A DNA stretch of 64,000 nt. It comes from Cryoendolithus antarcticus. Lineage: Eukaryota; Ascomycota; Dothideomycetes; Cladosporiales; Cladosporiaceae. The stretch lies in assembly GCA_002077065.1 (NCBI GenBank), contig NAJO01000003.1:248001-312000 (forward strand), in the 5' to 3' direction. The notes under the pieces are model-generated. The model was not told where the DNA came from. It was given only the letters and a program-made list of their open reading frames with translations, and made no database searches. The position numbers and the translations under genes were made by a program. This document shows, one piece after another, positions 63,037-64,000 of the stretch (position 1 is its first letter; each line of letters opens with the position of its first letter).

Positions 63037-64000
63037 TCACCAACTCACGACCCCCCGCTCCCGATCAAACCCTCCCCTCAATTGCCGTTCAGGCTTCACA
63101 ACTTTCCCTTGCAACACCGTATACCGTACAATGTTCTCGCAATCCTCTGGCCGCACTCTCGCCAACCAAATACACTGCCCCGCCCCGTCAATCTCATGTC
63201 CTTCCGCTCTTCGATAAATCATCATGTTAGCACTATACTTATGCCCGCCCACATGACTTATGAAGTATATGCCCACGCCGCCCGGTCGGCTATCGTGGAG
63301 ATCCCGGTAGAGATTCAGAGGTCGGAGATGACGTTCGAGTTCGCGACGGATTAGGGGCGCGGATTGGCCGCAGCGGGCGTCGCGGGTGGCTTGGGAGCAG
63401 AGAAGAATGAGGTATTTGTGGGTGCAGGGGCGGAGGGAGAGGCCGGGTGGGAGTGTGAGGGGTGGTGATGAGGTGTCGGGTTCGGAATGTGTGTCGCCGT
63501 TTGAGGCTGTGCCGTTGGTCGCGCCGTTGGGTATCCCGTTCGTACGCACCGCGACGAGAGAGGATGTATTCGTGGGCGCCGTGTTCACCACTCCCTTGAT
63601 CAACCCTTCCACATCCCCAGGCCTCACGCCGTCCACCCATTTCCAAGCGGGCAGCACCAGCACACTCGTTCGCCGTTCTGGCCCATAGATCCCCATCCCA
63701 TCCTCATCGCTAACCTCCCTCCCATCCGGCAACGGGATATTACTCGCACTCAGCATCAACCTGCCGCCTTGCACAGCACTCGCAGCCTTTCCCACAGCCT
63801 CCATCACACTCCCCTTCTCATCCTCGACATCGCGCACCCAATCCGTCTTCCCCGTCGCAACTAGCAGATGCCGTTGCCAGCCTTTGATATTGCCGTACAG
63901 CTTGTCATCTTCATCAATGTCCCACTTTCTCGGAAGATGGGTAGAGCAGCTTTCGCAGTCGTGCAAGCAATCCTCGCCGTCTACCTCTGCAGTTGTGGTT
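63037..64000 (-). CDS. Apd1/Aim32-like sucrase-ferredoxin family Fe-S protein, 5' end outside window
   Basis: The frame is open from the window edge to a stop at 63037; about 321 residues are visible and the N-terminus is missing. Landmarks are GEDCLHDCESCSTHLPRKW, DDKLYGNIKGWQRHLLVATGKTDWVRDV, a Thr/Asn-rich linker, and the thioredoxin-like ferredoxin domain with CSQATRDARCG and HVGGHKYSANMMIY. The two Cys and the His-x3-His pair match the ligands of the unusual [2Fe-2S] cluster of Apd1, and the end motif GFDRERGVVSW is present. Related yeast proteins are cytosolic (Apd1) and mitochondrial matrix (Aim32); targeting cannot be judged without the N-terminus. Confidence 0.9.
   Translation of the reverse strand, partial: TTTAEVDGEDCLHDCESCSTHLPRKWDIDEDDKLYGNIKGWQRHLLVATGKTDWVRDVEDEKGSVMEAVGKAASAVQGGRLMLSASNIPLPDGREVSDEDGMGIYGPERRTSVLVLPAWKWVDGVRPGDVEGLIKGVVNTAPTNTSSLVAVRTNGIPNGATNGTASNGDTHSEPDTSSPPLTLPPGLSLRPCTHKYLILLCSQATRDARCGQSAPLIRRELERHLRPLNLYRDLHDSRPGGVGIYFISHVGGHKYSANMMIYRRAEGHEIDGAGQCIWLARVRPEDCENIVRYTVLQGKVVKPERQLRGGFDRERGVVSW

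Overview
The window looks like nuclear DNA of a filamentous ascomycete (Pezizomycotina), most likely a dothideomycete. The evidence is 50-80 bp GT-AG introns with CTRAC-like branch sites, genes on both strands about 2-2.5 kb apart, strong C/G preference at third codon positions, and fungal families such as Zn2Cys6 regulators, a HET protein, RTA1, Kch1, ExgD and GH12. The class call is inference; no rRNA or tRNA gene was recognised.

Layout. 1-13 kb: the 3' end of an RGG-box RNA-binding protein; a sugar transporter broken by a stop and a frameshift; a secreted GH18 chitinase with a large Ser/Thr and pentapeptide-repeat insert; a Bud22-type ribosome biogenesis factor; an RTA1 membrane protein followed on the same strand by an Upc2-like Zn2Cys6 regulator. 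13-18 kb: PEP carboxykinase, split by a 1.8 kb intron that holds a decayed GIY-YIG/zinc-finger gene and three tandem-repeat tracts. 18-29 kb: an SDR oxidoreductase, a GFA-family protein, proteasome subunit Rpn7 divergent from the mRNA cap methyltransferase, an Rgt1-like regulator and a membrane-anchored exo-beta-glucanase. 29-40 kb: an orphan reading frame with an in-frame stop, a vacuolar-type MFS carrier, a predicted membrane protein ending in a TFIIB-like zinc ribbon, a HET protein, a Kch1 potassium transporter and an unrecognised nuclear-style protein. 41-51 kb: an Old Yellow Enzyme, a GH12 endoglucanase, a RING protein divergent from a TAPT1/Emp65 membrane protein, a secreted beta-lactamase-like hydrolase and a hypothetical. 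51-64 kb: a FucP-like sugar permease, an orphan, ESCRT-III Vps60, a TPR-SET protein with a one-base frameshift, an OB-fold protein, a hypothetical, and the start-truncated Apd1-like Fe-S protein.

How they fit together. This is mostly a mixed housekeeping and nutrition neighbourhood, not a biosynthetic cluster. Carbon use is a loose theme (two sugar transporters, PEP carboxykinase with AcuK/AcuM-like and CreA-like promoter sites, an Rgt1-like regulator, GH5, GH12 and GH18 enzymes). The RTA1 gene next to an Upc2-like factor may be a functional pair.

The most unusual items are the nuclease-like relic nested in the PEP carboxykinase intron, the pentapeptide-repeat insertion inside the GH18 catalytic domain, the TFIIB-like ribbon at the end of a membrane protein, and three otherwise open reading frames interrupted by TAG where a CAG codon would restore the frame.
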